In this document: positions 20,043 to 31,069 of the stretch, one piece after another
Layout: every line of letters begins with the position of its first letter
Position numbering within the stretch: the first letter of the stretch is position 1
Source: Chara braunii
Lineage: Eukaryota; Streptophyta; Charophyceae; Charales; Characeae
Length of the DNA: 35,361 nt
Reading direction: 5' to 3'
NCBI GenBank assembly: GCA_003427395.1
Contig: BFEA01000107.1
Coordinates: 2,060,023-2,095,383, forward strand
Made by a program: the position numbers and the translations under genes
Notes under the pieces: generated by a model
What the model saw: the letters and a program-made list of their open reading frames with translations, nothing else
Databases searched by the model: none
What the model was told of the DNA's origin: nothing

Positions 20043-22198
20043 ATGACACCTATTCCCCCTTATATGGTTTCAGGAAGACCCATCCAAAGAGGAGCCCCCC
20101 CGAGGGTTTGTCATGATCGGTTCATCTGGCGGACGTATCTGGACGAGGGTCGAGCAGACTGATTGTCGTAAGAAGTTTGTGCACTCCCACTATACCAGCA
20201 GGATTATGGAGGCTGTTAGTGTTAGAGTTTTTTTTTCAACGGTCCTTGTTTCGTTGGTCGGTGTATCAGCGGGGGGATGGTTGGAGGATGTGGTGTTTGG
20301 TTGGAAATATGACGACCCCATTTCCAAACTGTTCTACAAACCAGCGGAGGTCTTCAAGCAATTTGACAGCAAGATTTGAACTTCTACCACGCGCAGGTGC
20401 TGCTGTAACCAGGCAAGGTACTATGGCTACTTGGAACCAGCTACGTCCGATCTTTTGGAAGCTGCGGGTAGTGATTTGGCTCTGAGACGACATGTGGTGA
20501 CCAGCAACTACTCCATCACAAAGCATGGGCTCATTAGGCACCTCTTGGCTTGTGGACTCAATCACATTCCACCACGCCCACTCGAAGTCGGCAGTGCTAT
20601 ACTGCAGATTGAAGCCACATGGCGGAATACTATCAGGAATGTCCTAGAGATTATGAAACTTCAGCCACAGCTGAAACGTGCTCTCACTACAGAAGTATCT
20701 AGAAGGGCTAAGTCGCTCCTCAGGAAGTATAGGAAGAACCACCCGCGACACTCCAGTATTGACTTGAGCTCCACACGTTGAGCATGAACTTGATTTTTTT
20801 TCCAAGCATTTCTTCATTGCTCCTATGGACAAAACTGCCAATACCCCTGTTTTTATATGCAAACAGCTAATTCGTGAACTGGCATACAGGAGAATCAGCG
20901 GTCCGAACTTTGAGGAGATTGTTGAACCCATCCCTGATTTGATCAACAGCATCATAATGAATAATGTGTTCGGGTTTCCGGATGGACCGAATAAATTACC
21001 TTATCTAATGGCTGACTATAAAAATCACAAAAAGACATTTAGGTGGGTAACCAACGCATCTGATTGTGTCTTCTCTCCCATTGCCGACATCTGTGCGAAA
21101 GCCCTGAAACTCCTCGCGATTGAAGTCCAAAAATATTGTGCCTAGAAGTCTAGACAAATTAAGGCAGATTCCGGCCTTACCATTAAACTCTGGTGGGTAG
21201 TCCAGTCTGTGAATGAATACTGCCTCAACCTACCTGACCGTGTATATGCAGCTTTCACAGCGGACATCAGCAGGTGTTTCGAAACCATTCCTATTGCTGA
21301 CCCCGATGATGGTCTGATCGCAGCAGTTCTCTTTTCTATCACGAAAGGTTTTTCACATAAGAACTACTCTGGAGGGAACTGGCGGATCAAATACCATATG
21401 AGAACTAATGGGAAGGTCGTATGTGCATGGACGGATAGGAAGTATGCCAACTCGCTAAACATGGGTGTCATTCTTCATCTGAATGAATGGCTGGCGACTA
21501 GCAACTTCATCCAACTTGGCAACAGGGTCGGGAGACAAAAGAACGGCATACCTATGGGACTCCCATGCTCCCCTATCTGGTGTGATCTATAGCTGTTCAA
21601 ATATGAGTACTTATCTATGATGAGGCTTGTGGAAAATGGGCAGTTTGATGTTGCAACCCGTTTTGTGAATACATATCGCTATGTAGATGACCTCCATTCC
21701 CTCAACAACACCGCTATGCCTGCTTTCCTGGGTCTTAACCCAGATACTGGGAATAGTCTGTCCATCTACCCCACCCAGTACATTGAGATCAAGCCTGACA
21801 ATGGGCAAGATGATCGGCTCCTGTCGGCTAAATTCCTCAATCTCAGGATTTTTGTACTCTCTCAGCACACGGGGCCCTACTCCACACAGAAATTTGACAA
21901 ACTTGAGACCATGGATATCAATTCATGCAGGTACATCAAGTACCACTCCAACCGGTCCGTCAAACAATCCCTATCCATTATAATAGGGCAAGTTCTGACT
22001 GTTATGATTATATGTTTTGAGCACACTAATGCAGTTGAGGAACTGATAAAGATCATAAACAGGGTGGTTAAGAATGGGTTGCACAGGGATGCATGCTATG
22101 GAATGGTTCAGAGAACTCTTGAGAGAGCTCATTTGTTCCAACCTTTCAGGGCTAAGCCACTTGACACCCTAAGGCTTTTGAGTGAGTTAGCTGTGTGA
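20043..22198 (+). pseudogene. Reverse transcriptase, Penelope-like flavour, nonsense-damaged
   Basis: The N-terminal part (20043-20781) shifts between frames and includes KHGLIRHLLACGLNHIPP and RRAKSLLRKYRKNH. From about 20775 a single frame runs to TGA 22196-22198: HELDFFSKHFFIAPMDKTAN, VFICKQLIREL, LPYLMADYKNHKKTFRWVTN, AAFTADISRCFETIPIAD (motif A Asp), GRQKNGIPMGLPCSPIWCDL (motif B), and RFVNTYRYVDDLHSLNN (motif C, catalytic YVDD intact). A thumb-like region with DRLLSAKFLNLRI and INSCRYIKYHSNRSVKQSL follows. Only TAG 21143-21145 and TAG 21590-21592 break this 1.4-kb frame, so it is fairly young. The D-K-x-x-x-x-x-x-F-x-C-K start and short fingers resemble Penelope-like RTs and their algal relatives more than LINE or LTR enzymes. 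I saw no GIY-YIG, AP endonuclease, RNase H or integrase, so it may be endonuclease-deficient. Confidence 0.72.
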
Positions 22199-22439
22199 GT
22201 GTATTTTATGTCCCTCCACTCACTGACACGACCCTACTATTACATAATTTACTTTATTATTTTATCATATTTTTGACACCCTTTATGAGGGTTTATTTTG
22301 ATTTTACTTTTGTTTCCTCTGTCGCTCGGTCGAGGCCGTGCGGGTGCGCTTTTCCGTAAGCGGTTTTATGTGGTCGAGTTGAAGGCGGGGATCTATTTAT
22401 TTTTGCGGTTAAAATTAATAATTTTATATACATATATAC

Positions 22440-22545
22440 AAGGTTACCTGACCGAACGTTCGGGGGCCCCCGGGCTGGCCCCCGAACGTTCGGGGGTTCG
22501 GGGTCCTGTTCGGGGGCCGAACACCTCCAGGTTCGGCCCCCGCCA
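22440..22545. repeat. GTTCGGGG palindrome island (left)
   Basis: 22479-22496 is a perfect 18-bp palindrome, CCCCCGAACGTTCGGGGG. A second CCGAACGTTCGGGG lies at 22452-22465, overlapping GGGGGCCCCC at 22462-22471. Further GTTCGGG/CCGAAC words run to about 22540. The same word dominates 23105-23210. Confidence 0.85.
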
Positions 22546-22569
22546 AATTTGTTTTCGGTGCCTAAAAAT

Positions 22570-22985
22570 ACGTTTTTTTTTATGCATGTTTTTTTGTGAG
22601 TTCTCTATGATGCAACCTACATGCCTATAAACTTTGAAGCCATTCTGCTAATCCAAACAAACATAAAAAATCGTCAAAGATGGGGGTGTCAAAACGTTCT
22701 CGCCCACTCACTATTTTTCTTTTTTCCTTTTTAACTTTTTGTTTTCACTTTATTTCGGGCCTAACAAATTTTATTATTTTTTGAAAACTTTTTAATGAGT
22801 CGCTGATTATGTAAACTACATATCTGTAAATTTTCAGGGCATTTGTCAATGCCAAAAAATAATTAAAAATCGACAAAGATGGCGGTGTCGAAAAGGTGCT
22901 GGCACACTCACTCATTTTAATTCTCTTTTTATTTTTTCTTATTTTGATCAGAGTGTTTATTTTCTGTATTTGATTTTTAATTCAA
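22570..22985. repeat. Two-unit degenerate direct repeat, ~205 bp
   Basis: The block ATAAAAAATCGTCAAAGATGG with GGTGTC and CTCACT (about 22665-22715) recurs as AATTAAAAATCGACAAAGATGG...GGTGTC...CTCACTCA (about 22860-22915). Each copy is preceded by an ACATG/CATAT-TGTAAA-like segment and followed by T-rich DNA. This is AT-rich non-coding DNA between two GTTCGGG islands. Confidence 0.6.
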
Positions 22986-23074
22986 ATTTGGTAAAGAAGT
23001 TGGATGTAGTGCCCAGGCAAATGTTGCTTACTTTATGTTTCTCCATAATATTGTTTATTTTCGGAATCTTTTGA

Positions 23075-23079
<5 letters not shown>

Positions 23080-23106
<27 letters not shown>

Positions 23107-23212
23107 GGTCCGCGTTCGGCCCGAACAGTCAAACGCCTTCTGAAGGAGAACCGTACGTTCGGGCGTTCGGGTTCGGGCGTTCGGCCCGTCCCGAACGCCG
23201 GCAACCCTATAT
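23080..23212. repeat. Poly(T) and GTTCGGG island (right)
   Basis: A T homopolymer (23080-23106) is followed by GTTCGGCCCGAAC, then GTTCGGGCGTTCGGGTTCGGGC and GCCCGTCCCGAACGCC words up to about 23205. Hammerhead tail copy 2 begins directly after it. Confidence 0.8.
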
Positions 23213-23350
23213 ATATAGTCAAAAAAAGTTGTCCGGTAAACCGTAGGTAGAGATATATATCGTCACAAATAGAACTGTCCGCTAAACCATAGGCAGAGAG
23301 AGAGAAGAGGACAACAAACGAGGGGCTGTGACAAACTGTTTCGTCGGAGT
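23213..23350 (-). mobile_element. Hammerhead-bearing retroelement tail, copy 2, with duplicated 3' end
   Basis: On the minus strand this copy starts inside hammerhead stem II (CTCCGACGAAACAG) and lacks CTGATGA. It runs through the same CAGCCCCTCG...CTCTCT...TACCTACGG-type tail to CGATATATA (about 23250). The final part (TCTACCTACGGTTTACCGG...TATATATA) is then repeated once more at 23213-23258. Substitutions in the first tail (GCTAAACC versus GGTAAACC) destroy the small CGGT/ACCG palindrome there, while the duplicated part keeps it. This is a 5'-truncated, non-autonomous copy. Confidence 0.75.
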
Positions 23351-24449
23351 TATTCAAGAGTGATTAAAATGAATCTGTTTTTTGTTATTTTTGTCCATCT
23401 TCCATTTTTTTGGACAATTATTTTTCGTCCTGGTTCTACCCCGATCTATGTGGTTCAATTTGACCATCGGTGACCCTTTATTTTTGTGAGTCCTCTGTTT
23501 GACAGACATTATGATTTTAGGGGTGACAGTCGATGTGCGCGACTGGCCGTTTCAGACATAACTAGGGCAACTGGTATGTCACTGCACCACATGCGTTTGG
23601 ATTACAACGTTCTACGGTAATTGTCAGTGCACCGGCCTATTTTTGTGGGTTTACTTGATCTTTGACGCTCGGTTTATTCAGCGGTTTCCTCGGTTTGGTT
23701 TATTTGTGCGAGACGATTCTCAGCGGTCCAGTTCATTCAACGGTTTCAATGGTCCTTCGAAAATGGTCTAGGAAGTATTCCAAGCCCGGATTATTCCGGC
23801 CATGGTTATTGTTGAGGGTTGGTGTTATCCGCTTTGGCGATCCACCTGGGCCTTGGTCTCCTATTCGGGCCAGTTTTTTTGCCTTTCGGTTTGGGCGTAC
23901 CCATTCTTTGGCAAAATAGATCCTTGGGCCATCATTTACCGTTCACGATCAATAGGCCGCTGTTAGACTAGTACTACGGTTATGAAAATTTGCTCGTTAT
24001 TGGAAACATAGCAGCTAGGTGACCTTGCTAGTTGTTGTTGGGTTGGTACGACGACTATGGGACGACGTTGGTCGTCGATGACTCAAGCTTAGAGATTTAC
24101 ATTCAAGGGAGGAGTCGGAGTACTGCCAGGAAGGCATTCGGGACTGAGGCGACCAGAGGGAACGCAGCGCACGAACTGCAACCACAGGGAACGCAGCTGA
24201 CGAGTCCGTTGTACCCCGTGCTAGTTCATGGGGCGCTACTGCTGGCACAACAGTTACAGAGGGAGAGGTGACTCCAACATCAACACATGGAGGCATCAAC
24301 ACCTGAAGACTCTCATGTGTGTCCTTAACATTAAGAGTGAGAGAGAGAATGAGAAAGAGAGATCAAGACGAAGTACAGGAGAATGAGACATGGAGACGGT
24401 GAGTGGAAAGCGCCTTATAGAAGAGAGACCCACAAGTGGTTATGGGGTA
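23351..24449. other. No recognisable gene
   Basis: Mixed-composition DNA. Open frames at plus 23662-23919 and 24032-24271 and minus 24015-24302 lack motifs and overlap one another. A purine-rich GAGAGA-type patch occurs near 24335-24400. Nothing is supported. Confidence 0.5.
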
Positions 24450-24930
24450 GCTAAAAATTCAGGAATGAACATTCTGAAGTGAGAGTTTTGGGCAGTCTGA
24501 AAATCTTGAATGGTCCTGAAGTGGTGAAAGGTCTGAAGACCCCGCAAACCACCTGTTTAGGAAGACTGCATCCTGAAGTGGTCAAATGAGAGTTTTGGGC
24601 AGTCTGAAAATCATGAATGGTCCTGAAGTGGTGAAAGGTCTGAGGACCATGAAAACCACCCTTTACCACTTCAGGATGCAGCCTGCCTAAACAAGTGGTT
24701 TTCAAGATCTTCAGAGCTTTCACCACTTTAGGATCATTCAGGATTTTTAGACCTGAATGGTCCTGAAGTGGTGAAAGGTCCGAGGACCCTGAAAACCACC
24801 TATTTAGGCAGGCTGAATCCTAAAGTGGTGAAGGGTGTCCTGAAGTGGTGAAAGGTCCGAAGACCCTGAAAACCACCTGTTTAGGCAGGCTGCATCTTGA
24901 AGTGGTGAAGGTTCTCCTCAAGTGGTGATG
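24450..24930. repeat. CCTGAAGTGGTGAAAGG repeat complex with an inverted unit
   Basis: The core CCTGAAGTGGT(G/C)AAA occurs directly near 24516, 24570, 24620, 24760 and 24839, with weaker copies near 24822, 24897 and 24918. It is followed by GGTC(T/C)GA(A/G)GACC, AAACCACC and TTTAGGCAGGCTGCATCCTGAAGTGG. Between about 24660 and 24750 the same module appears in reverse orientation (ACCACTTCAGGATGCAGCCTGCCTAAAC...CCACTTTAGG). Head-to-head and tail-to-tail units could fold into long hairpins. Internal units differ by 5-15 percent, so the expansion is not recent. Confidence 0.8.
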
Positions 24931-25130
24931 AAAAATACGACTGTTGTTAACCTTCTTTCAAGAGACCGCTTTTTTTTTTTTTTTCCTCATCTCACGAATT
25001 TGGCTCTGCACATGTCCAGGTGTATTCAAATGTGGGGCTTGCATAGCCGGAGATACCAAGGCAGAATGGGTTTTTGGACATAGCAGGTGTGTGCAGTGTG
25101 TGAATGAGGTAAAGTGCGTGGATAAGAAAT

Positions 25131-25134
<4 letters not shown>

Positions 25135-25189
<55 letters not shown>

Positions 25190-25477
25190 CGCAGTGAGAG
25201 AGAGGGAGAGACTACGTAGAGAGAGAAAAAAAAAAAAAAAAAAAAAAAAATTGCGCAGAGTGAGAGGCAGACTGCACAGAGTGAGAGAGAGATTGCGCAG
25301 AGAGAGGGAAAGACTGTGCTGTGAGAGAGAGGGAAAAACTGCGCAGAGTGAGAGAGGGACTGCGCAGAGAGAGTGAGGGAGAGACTGTGCAAAGTGAGAG
25401 AGAGACTGCGCAGAGAGAATGAGGGAGAGACTGCGCAAAGTGAGAGAGAGACTGCACAGAGAGAGTGAGGGAGAAAC

Positions 25478-25515
<38 letters not shown>
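25135..25515. repeat. (GA)n, poly(A), GA-rich minisatellite and (AC)n
   Basis: A pure GA run (25135-25186) is followed by a poly(A) stretch (25226-25250), then a degenerate array of GACTGCGCAGAGTGAGAGAGA-like units (25251-25480), then an AC run (25481-25515). The long Ser/Leu-rich minus-strand ORFs here come from the repeats. Confidence 0.95.
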
Positions 25516-25518
<3 letters not shown>

Positions 25519-27500
25519 GAGTCACGAGACCAGAGGCCACATCAACAGCAATAGACTTTTGACAAGTGACCGTTTGCTGGATTCAAGAGAAGCGAGAAGA
25601 CTTCCGCGCCATTTTACGACATGGCCGAGGTCAGACAGTTGTGACTGTTCATATGGGCTACCAATCAAAGATCGGTTTCCATATGACTCAAGGCGACTTC
25701 GAAATAAACGATTTGACCGTTGGGATTGACATTCAAACAACGTTTCGACATTATTAAGCCCCACACGAGCGCGGTTTTTGAGACTATGAAGAACGACGGT
25801 AAGATGTGAGAAGTGTCGACCCTTGAAGGCATGGTTCTTGTTGAGAGGCAGCTGACCATTTAACATGTGAGGACTTGCAATGTTAAACAAAACGCGGTGA
25901 TCAAGAACGGTCCTTGCTTCCTGCAGGTAATGGTTGGGAATGATGAGCGCTAGAAAGTGACCTGCTGTGGCTGACGCCCAAAGCTGGGCTCATTTGGCCA
26001 ATCAAAGGCGTACTTTATTCTTCTGAAACGTTTGTATTCAGTAAGTGATAAACACCATGAAACCCAACTGATTAGTCGCTAATTAGCCGAAATGAAAATG
26101 ATATATAGTGGTCAATCATGCTAAGATCTTCCAGCTTTTCGTCACTTGTCATGTAAATGGATCTATGACAATCAAAAGGATTGTCATACTTCTATTTTCT
26201 TTAATTTTGGTTTGACTAGTAATCTAGCTTTACGACCTGCTCAATCTGTTGGTGGGTAGCGCGTACTATTCTAAATGAGGGCTGATCACGCACACTGCTA
26301 CCCTCCACCTCTAAAATATTAATTCAGCTCGGGAATTTATTGGATTATTTATCCTGAATTAGTGTTAGCCATTTCGGCTACCAGATCCTACTGCCAGATC
26401 GCAGATGTTGTGGGCAGTGCATTGACCCTAAATGAAGGTCATGCATCCCTGATGGGCACCGCCCTCACAGGATCGCCCACGTTCCGTAAAAAAAAAAAAA
26501 AATAGAAAAAAAAAGGAGAGCGCTTCTTTGTTGTGCAATCAAGAAATCACAGGTTGAAAACTTGAGAAGTTTAAACTCAGCTCGTTGGAAGCAGGCCGCT
26601 ATTATGTTGCTGCAAATGTCAGCTTGACAGGTTTTAGTCAGCCAATGAGAGGGTGCGTGATAAACAAAACTGCGAATCTCTCATGATAAAATTTGAAAAT
26701 CAAGGAAATTTCAAACATTGTAATTACCCGTTGCATTGGCCCTGACCAACAGCTACCTGTAGGAAACATGAGCGCGCGAGCTTTCGACATCATGATGATG
26801 TTGGATGAATGGTTGTAACTTCTCAAGCAAAGCCTAAATCGTAGATTGGCCTTCAGATACTTGAGGGAGCCTGCAAAATGGAGAATTGAACCGGTCGGAT
26901 TTTCGAAAGATCAAGATTATGACATTATACTATTAATAATTCCAAAGCGACCATTCATTTTGAAAATGAGGTAAAATCATCCGTGATTTGTGACATGGAT
27001 TTTGCAAGGGAAAATTTGCAGAGCAGATCCTTGGGGTTTGGTTGAGTTGCTGGTTAGCCCTTCTTGCTAAGTACAGATTCCCTAGCTATGGTTATTTGTT
27101 AAAACGCCCATCAGTTCCAACAGACCTTCAATCAAAGACTCAAAGTTGATGGAGTGAAAATTGTGAATATATCCCTGCAAACTTGGGAAAGTTGAGATCC
27201 TCCAGGAGGGAGCTTGCGAGTGAAACTTTGGTAGATCTCCGATCTGCACACAACATACGTTCACCTTATTTCCTTTTTAATTTTGAGCCCTTACACATGC
27301 GATAAATCGGCATGGAGTAGAGGGGCACGTGACAGGCAGTGCAAGCTCGACACCCTGGTAATAACTAAGGACCTCGGATGCGGGCGCAACGAGTGACAGA
27401 CGCTGTTGCCCTTGGCTTCAGCGAATAGTAGGCGACCCCTCCCCGGGTTTCCTCACACCGATATGATTTCTGGAATCTCTTGGAGCCTAGTCTCCACCGC
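25516..27500. other. No supportable gene
   Basis: AT-rich DNA without recognised domains. Open frames plus 25566-25757 and minus 25522-25890 overlap with no clear winner. Two similar hairpin-forming segments share CTAAATGA in the loop (26250-26312 and 26405-26480), the second followed by poly(A) at 26488-26502, so a small polyadenylated repeat is possible. 27300-27500 is GC-richer and is probably the 5' leader of the LINE that follows. Confidence 0.45.
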
Positions 27501-27511
27501 CCCACGCTACC

Positions 27512-29597
27512 ATGGCTGAAAGCATGTCATTGAGCGGTACATCGAAACCATCCCCAACCATCCCAGCATGAACGAGGAGGAATTTCATAAATCAGCTAGG
27601 ATGATGGAGAGTTGGTTCCTAAACCAGGTCTCTCATGACGTGTCTGAGTATATAGAAACCACGATGAACGATGAAGACGATTGTATCGAAATCCGACCGA
27701 ATGAGAATATCCAAACCATGCAAAATGAGTTCCTCAAAAAGATTACGATAGCGGTCGTGTTTCAGGGGGAGACCAAAAACTGGTCTAATGATGAGAAAGT
27801 CGAACTAATCCGTTATCTAGAAGTCTCGATTTTGACGGCGGAAGAGCTGACCTCCCAAAAAGGCGTTGCACATATGGAAGGTAGAGGCCAAATGACATAC
27901 ATTGCGAAAATTTTGAAAGTTGTCAATTGGTTGTTGAACGTTCAGAAAGAAATGAAATTCAAAGAAGGGAAAGGATGAAACTTTGTGTATTCTCGACCCT
28001 GGTTACCATCTGCTGAATGGCAGAAGAAAAGAGAATTGGACAAGAATAACTATTGGGTCATGGCTATGCACTTCCCCATAGCCGGCTCAATGTTCATTAA
28101 AACAGTCATTCTGACAATAATGGGGAAAGTGGTGACCGTCATGGAATTTCCTCCAATCAAAGACTCAGATGATCCTAAGTTGGAAAATTTGAAATATCAG
28201 CTGCACCCCGACGCACAATACAGCTTCGCCCGAAGGTATGGACTGGGCAAGACTATCTGATGGCGGATCTGGTTAACTCCAACACACCATGGGGCTTCAA
28301 TTGCAAAAGACATGGACATAAACCAGACGATTGTCCATACTGTTATCTTTGCTCCAAGTACGGTCATGAAACAGCATGTTGTCGCTCAGACCCAGAGAAC
28401 AGATAGACGAAGGAGACCCAGCCCTCTCGCCCTGACACAGTCGGACACGCCAGTCATGGCTCCAGCAAGAGCAGGGGAGATTGGGATAACCCGACTTACT
28501 GGGGAAAGCCACAACATCGTCCAACGGGCAGGAACCACGCATCCCGCTGGGAACAGGGCCCAATCCTCAGAACTCCACCCCAACAGCAACACCTCGGTAG
28601 GGGGGGTTCTGAGGAGCGAGGAACGGAGAAGGGCACAGGCCCAACACAAAGTCACCTTGAATGGCGCCCCTCGGGAGCGATCCCAGCAACATTCTTTGGC
28701 GCCCCTCAGTTTGGACAAAACTCCCAACCTGTTGGAGGAAAACCCTCTCAGCAAAGGTTCATTCCCAAGGCAACAGCCCTCCTAGCCATCACAGAGGCAG
28801 GTGAGAGGAAACACACCAGGCCACACTCAAAGAACAACAAGTAATGAAAGTGTCATCCCCCTCCGAGGAAACCACCATCTTGCCTCTACCTACAGGCCAA
28901 AGTTCAAAGGCGCCAGCAGCGGGGGGCTCTCCTCCAAAACAAGCACTGAAGAAGAAAAGAACGGAGGACACTACGATGGCAAGCGTGGCGCAAGCAGCTA
29001 CTACCCCATCACAGTGGGTGGGTCCCATGTCCCCACTCACACAACACGACACACCCTTCGTCCTTGCCCCACTCATCTTCAAGCAATGTAACCAGAGCAT
29101 TATGCTCCCCTTGCAGCAGAAGGGTACCTGCCTTCTTTGACCTCCCCCATCTTCCCTTAGGAGGACAACTTTTTGCAGGCAGCAAGAAAAACACTGGATG
29201 AAAAGTACTTTGTGAGATCTGTACCAACCATCCCCGGGTCCACGACTTACAGGAAGGGCCACTCAGGTATGAACCATCCCATTGTCTCCATGTACCTAGA
29301 GACAACATGGTACCTGGGGTTGAACCCAAAGTCGTAGACGAAAGCCGGATGTCGGCGCCCATGTCATGGTTCAGAAAGGGAAACAGAAAGGAGAAGTTTT
29401 ATCCATCTCTGGGTGATGGCATCTCAAGTAACATCATCGCCGAATTGGACAACAATCTTCCAAAAGAACGCTCCATTTTCTCCAAGTACATCCTGGAGAC
29501 AATGAAGTTCCCCTAGGTCACCAAGACCTCCCACCCACCCGAACTGGATGTGTTTATCCAAAACAAGGCGCAAGCAGTTGCCAAGAATGGACGGTAG
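27512..29597 (+). pseudogene. L1-type LINE ORF1 (DUF4283-like, CCHC knuckles), pseudogene
   Basis: The likely start is ATG 27512 (MAESMSLSGTSKPSPTIPA), shifting frame into the open stretch from 27568. An N-terminal helical region and FLKKITIAVVFQGETKNW lead through TGA 27976-27978 to SRPWLPSAEWQKKREL, YWVMAMHFPI and TVILTIMGKVVTV. This order matches the DUF4283 region of plant L1 ORF1. After a shift at about 28250, frame 3 (ATG 28260) carries two zinc knuckles: GFNCKRHGHKPDDC, which lacks the first Cys, and a complete CYLCSKYGHETACC. It crosses TAG 28404-28406 and ends at TAA 28842-28844. That TAA overlaps an ATG in another frame (sequence TAATGA), which opens a basic, Pro-rich segment (PPKQALKKKRTED). 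A last piece (29307-29597) crosses TAG 29514-29516 and ends at TAG 29595-29597, overlapping the ORF2 ATG. The protein would coat LINE RNA. Confidence 0.7.
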
Positions 29598-29699
29598 GCT
29601 CACTGCAGCCTCCTGGAATGTTATAGAGGGTTAGTAGACTCAAATAAGAAGCATAAACTACCAAGACTCAAAAGTTAGATCCATCTCGGCCGAAGCCGG

Positions 29700-29873
29700 G
29701 TAATGGCCCCGGTATCTCAAATGACCTCAAACGACCTCAAGTGTTCTCAATGATCTGTATAATTCGATATGGGACGCTGGGCCCGGTTCCCAGCACGTGC
29801 TGCTCCCCACGAATAGACTGGAGCACTTGTTCTAAAAAAACAAAAAAAAACAAAAAAAAACAAACAAACGTTT
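29700..29873 (+). mobile_element. SINE-like repeat, copy A, inside LINE ORF2
   Basis: It interrupts the endonuclease between SWNV and LPETK. The shared core (29770-29832: GGGACGCTGGG, CCCAGCA, GTGCTGCTCCCC, AATAGACTGGAGC) is followed by an A-rich tail (29835-29869). GCTGGG (29776-29781) pairs with CCCAGC (29789-29794), and CAGCACGTGCTG is a palindrome. The 5' limit is uncertain; 29715-29750 contains short CTCAA-type repeats. A second copy at 32787 shares the core. The poly(A) tail and insertion into a LINE fit mobilisation by LINE machinery. No convincing A/B boxes were seen. Confidence 0.6.
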
Positions 29874-31069
29874 CTGTCATCATGCTTCCAGAAACCAAAC
29901 GGTCAGATGACAAGCTTGGTTCCATGCAGGGCCACAACGTGGGCCGCTGCCCAGGGCGCCAAAGGGGGCATTGGGATTCTCGTTCACAAAAAGTTGGCAC
30001 CCTTCATTCGTGAAGAAGGAACAGACCCACAGGGACATTGGGATTGGACCACCCTAGAGGTGGATAATAAAATATGGCTTTCTATGTCAATCTATGTTCC
30101 GTCAGAACATTCCATCAGAACATTCTGAGAAACTGCATTTCCTCTCAGATACCGGCTCAAAAATCCCAAATGCAGGCTTCGTTGTCATAGGGGGGGACTG
30201 GAACACAGTCCCCAACCCGGACATGGATTCTACCACACCGATTTCCCACCCGGGTGAATCTGCCGCCCTTAGCGACCTCATGATAGATTCCAGCCTCTTT
30301 GATCCGTTCCGCTCCATGCACCCAGACACACATGTCTACACATGGACCGCATCCTCTCCTACAAAAGCAGCGATTTTTACCAAAAGACGCCTGGATTTCT
30401 TCATTACAAACGAGGCAGTGCTACAATTAGCCAACAAAACCGAATGTACCACAGCTCCCCTATCAGACCATATGCTAGTCCTCATAGAAATCAACCAAGG
30501 ACTTCAGGCCTCCAGAGGAAAAGGGCTTTTCAGACTAAGCCTACACATTCTAGAGGACCCCGGTGTCGTGGACTGAGCACTGACACGATGATCTTCGATA
30601 ATGAAGGGGAATGGCTAGATAAGGGCCTCGCACTCATATCACACCAATTCAACTTAATCTCAAGGGTCAAGGAATCATAAATACCAAGAAATACAGATTC
30701 AAAGGAAAATAAACACATTGGAAAACAAAATCACAGATTGTGTCTTCTCTGAAATAGTCAATCACCAAAGAAGGAACAAGCTGCTTCAGGAATGGTAGAA
30801 TCTACAGATAAAGAACCATAATCTCTTGATCAAACATAGACAAATTGACAAATTCTCCATTCTGACAAACTCACCAACAAAACCTCAAATGCGGTGTCAA
30901 CTAAGCAGCACCCCCCCCATCTCTCTTCTTGCCCGCCCAGCAGACCCCACTTGACCCCTAGCAAGGGAAGAGGACAAACTTTGCGAATATGCCAAAATAT
31001 TCTATGAACAACTCCTCACATCTGAAAAACCACCCAACAGTCCGATCATACCACCACACTCAGAGAACA

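Noticed and set aside
25522-25890. 122-codon minus ORF and 63-codon plus ORF
   Set aside because: Both strands are open with similar quality, no motif and no neighbour context; not supportable as a gene.
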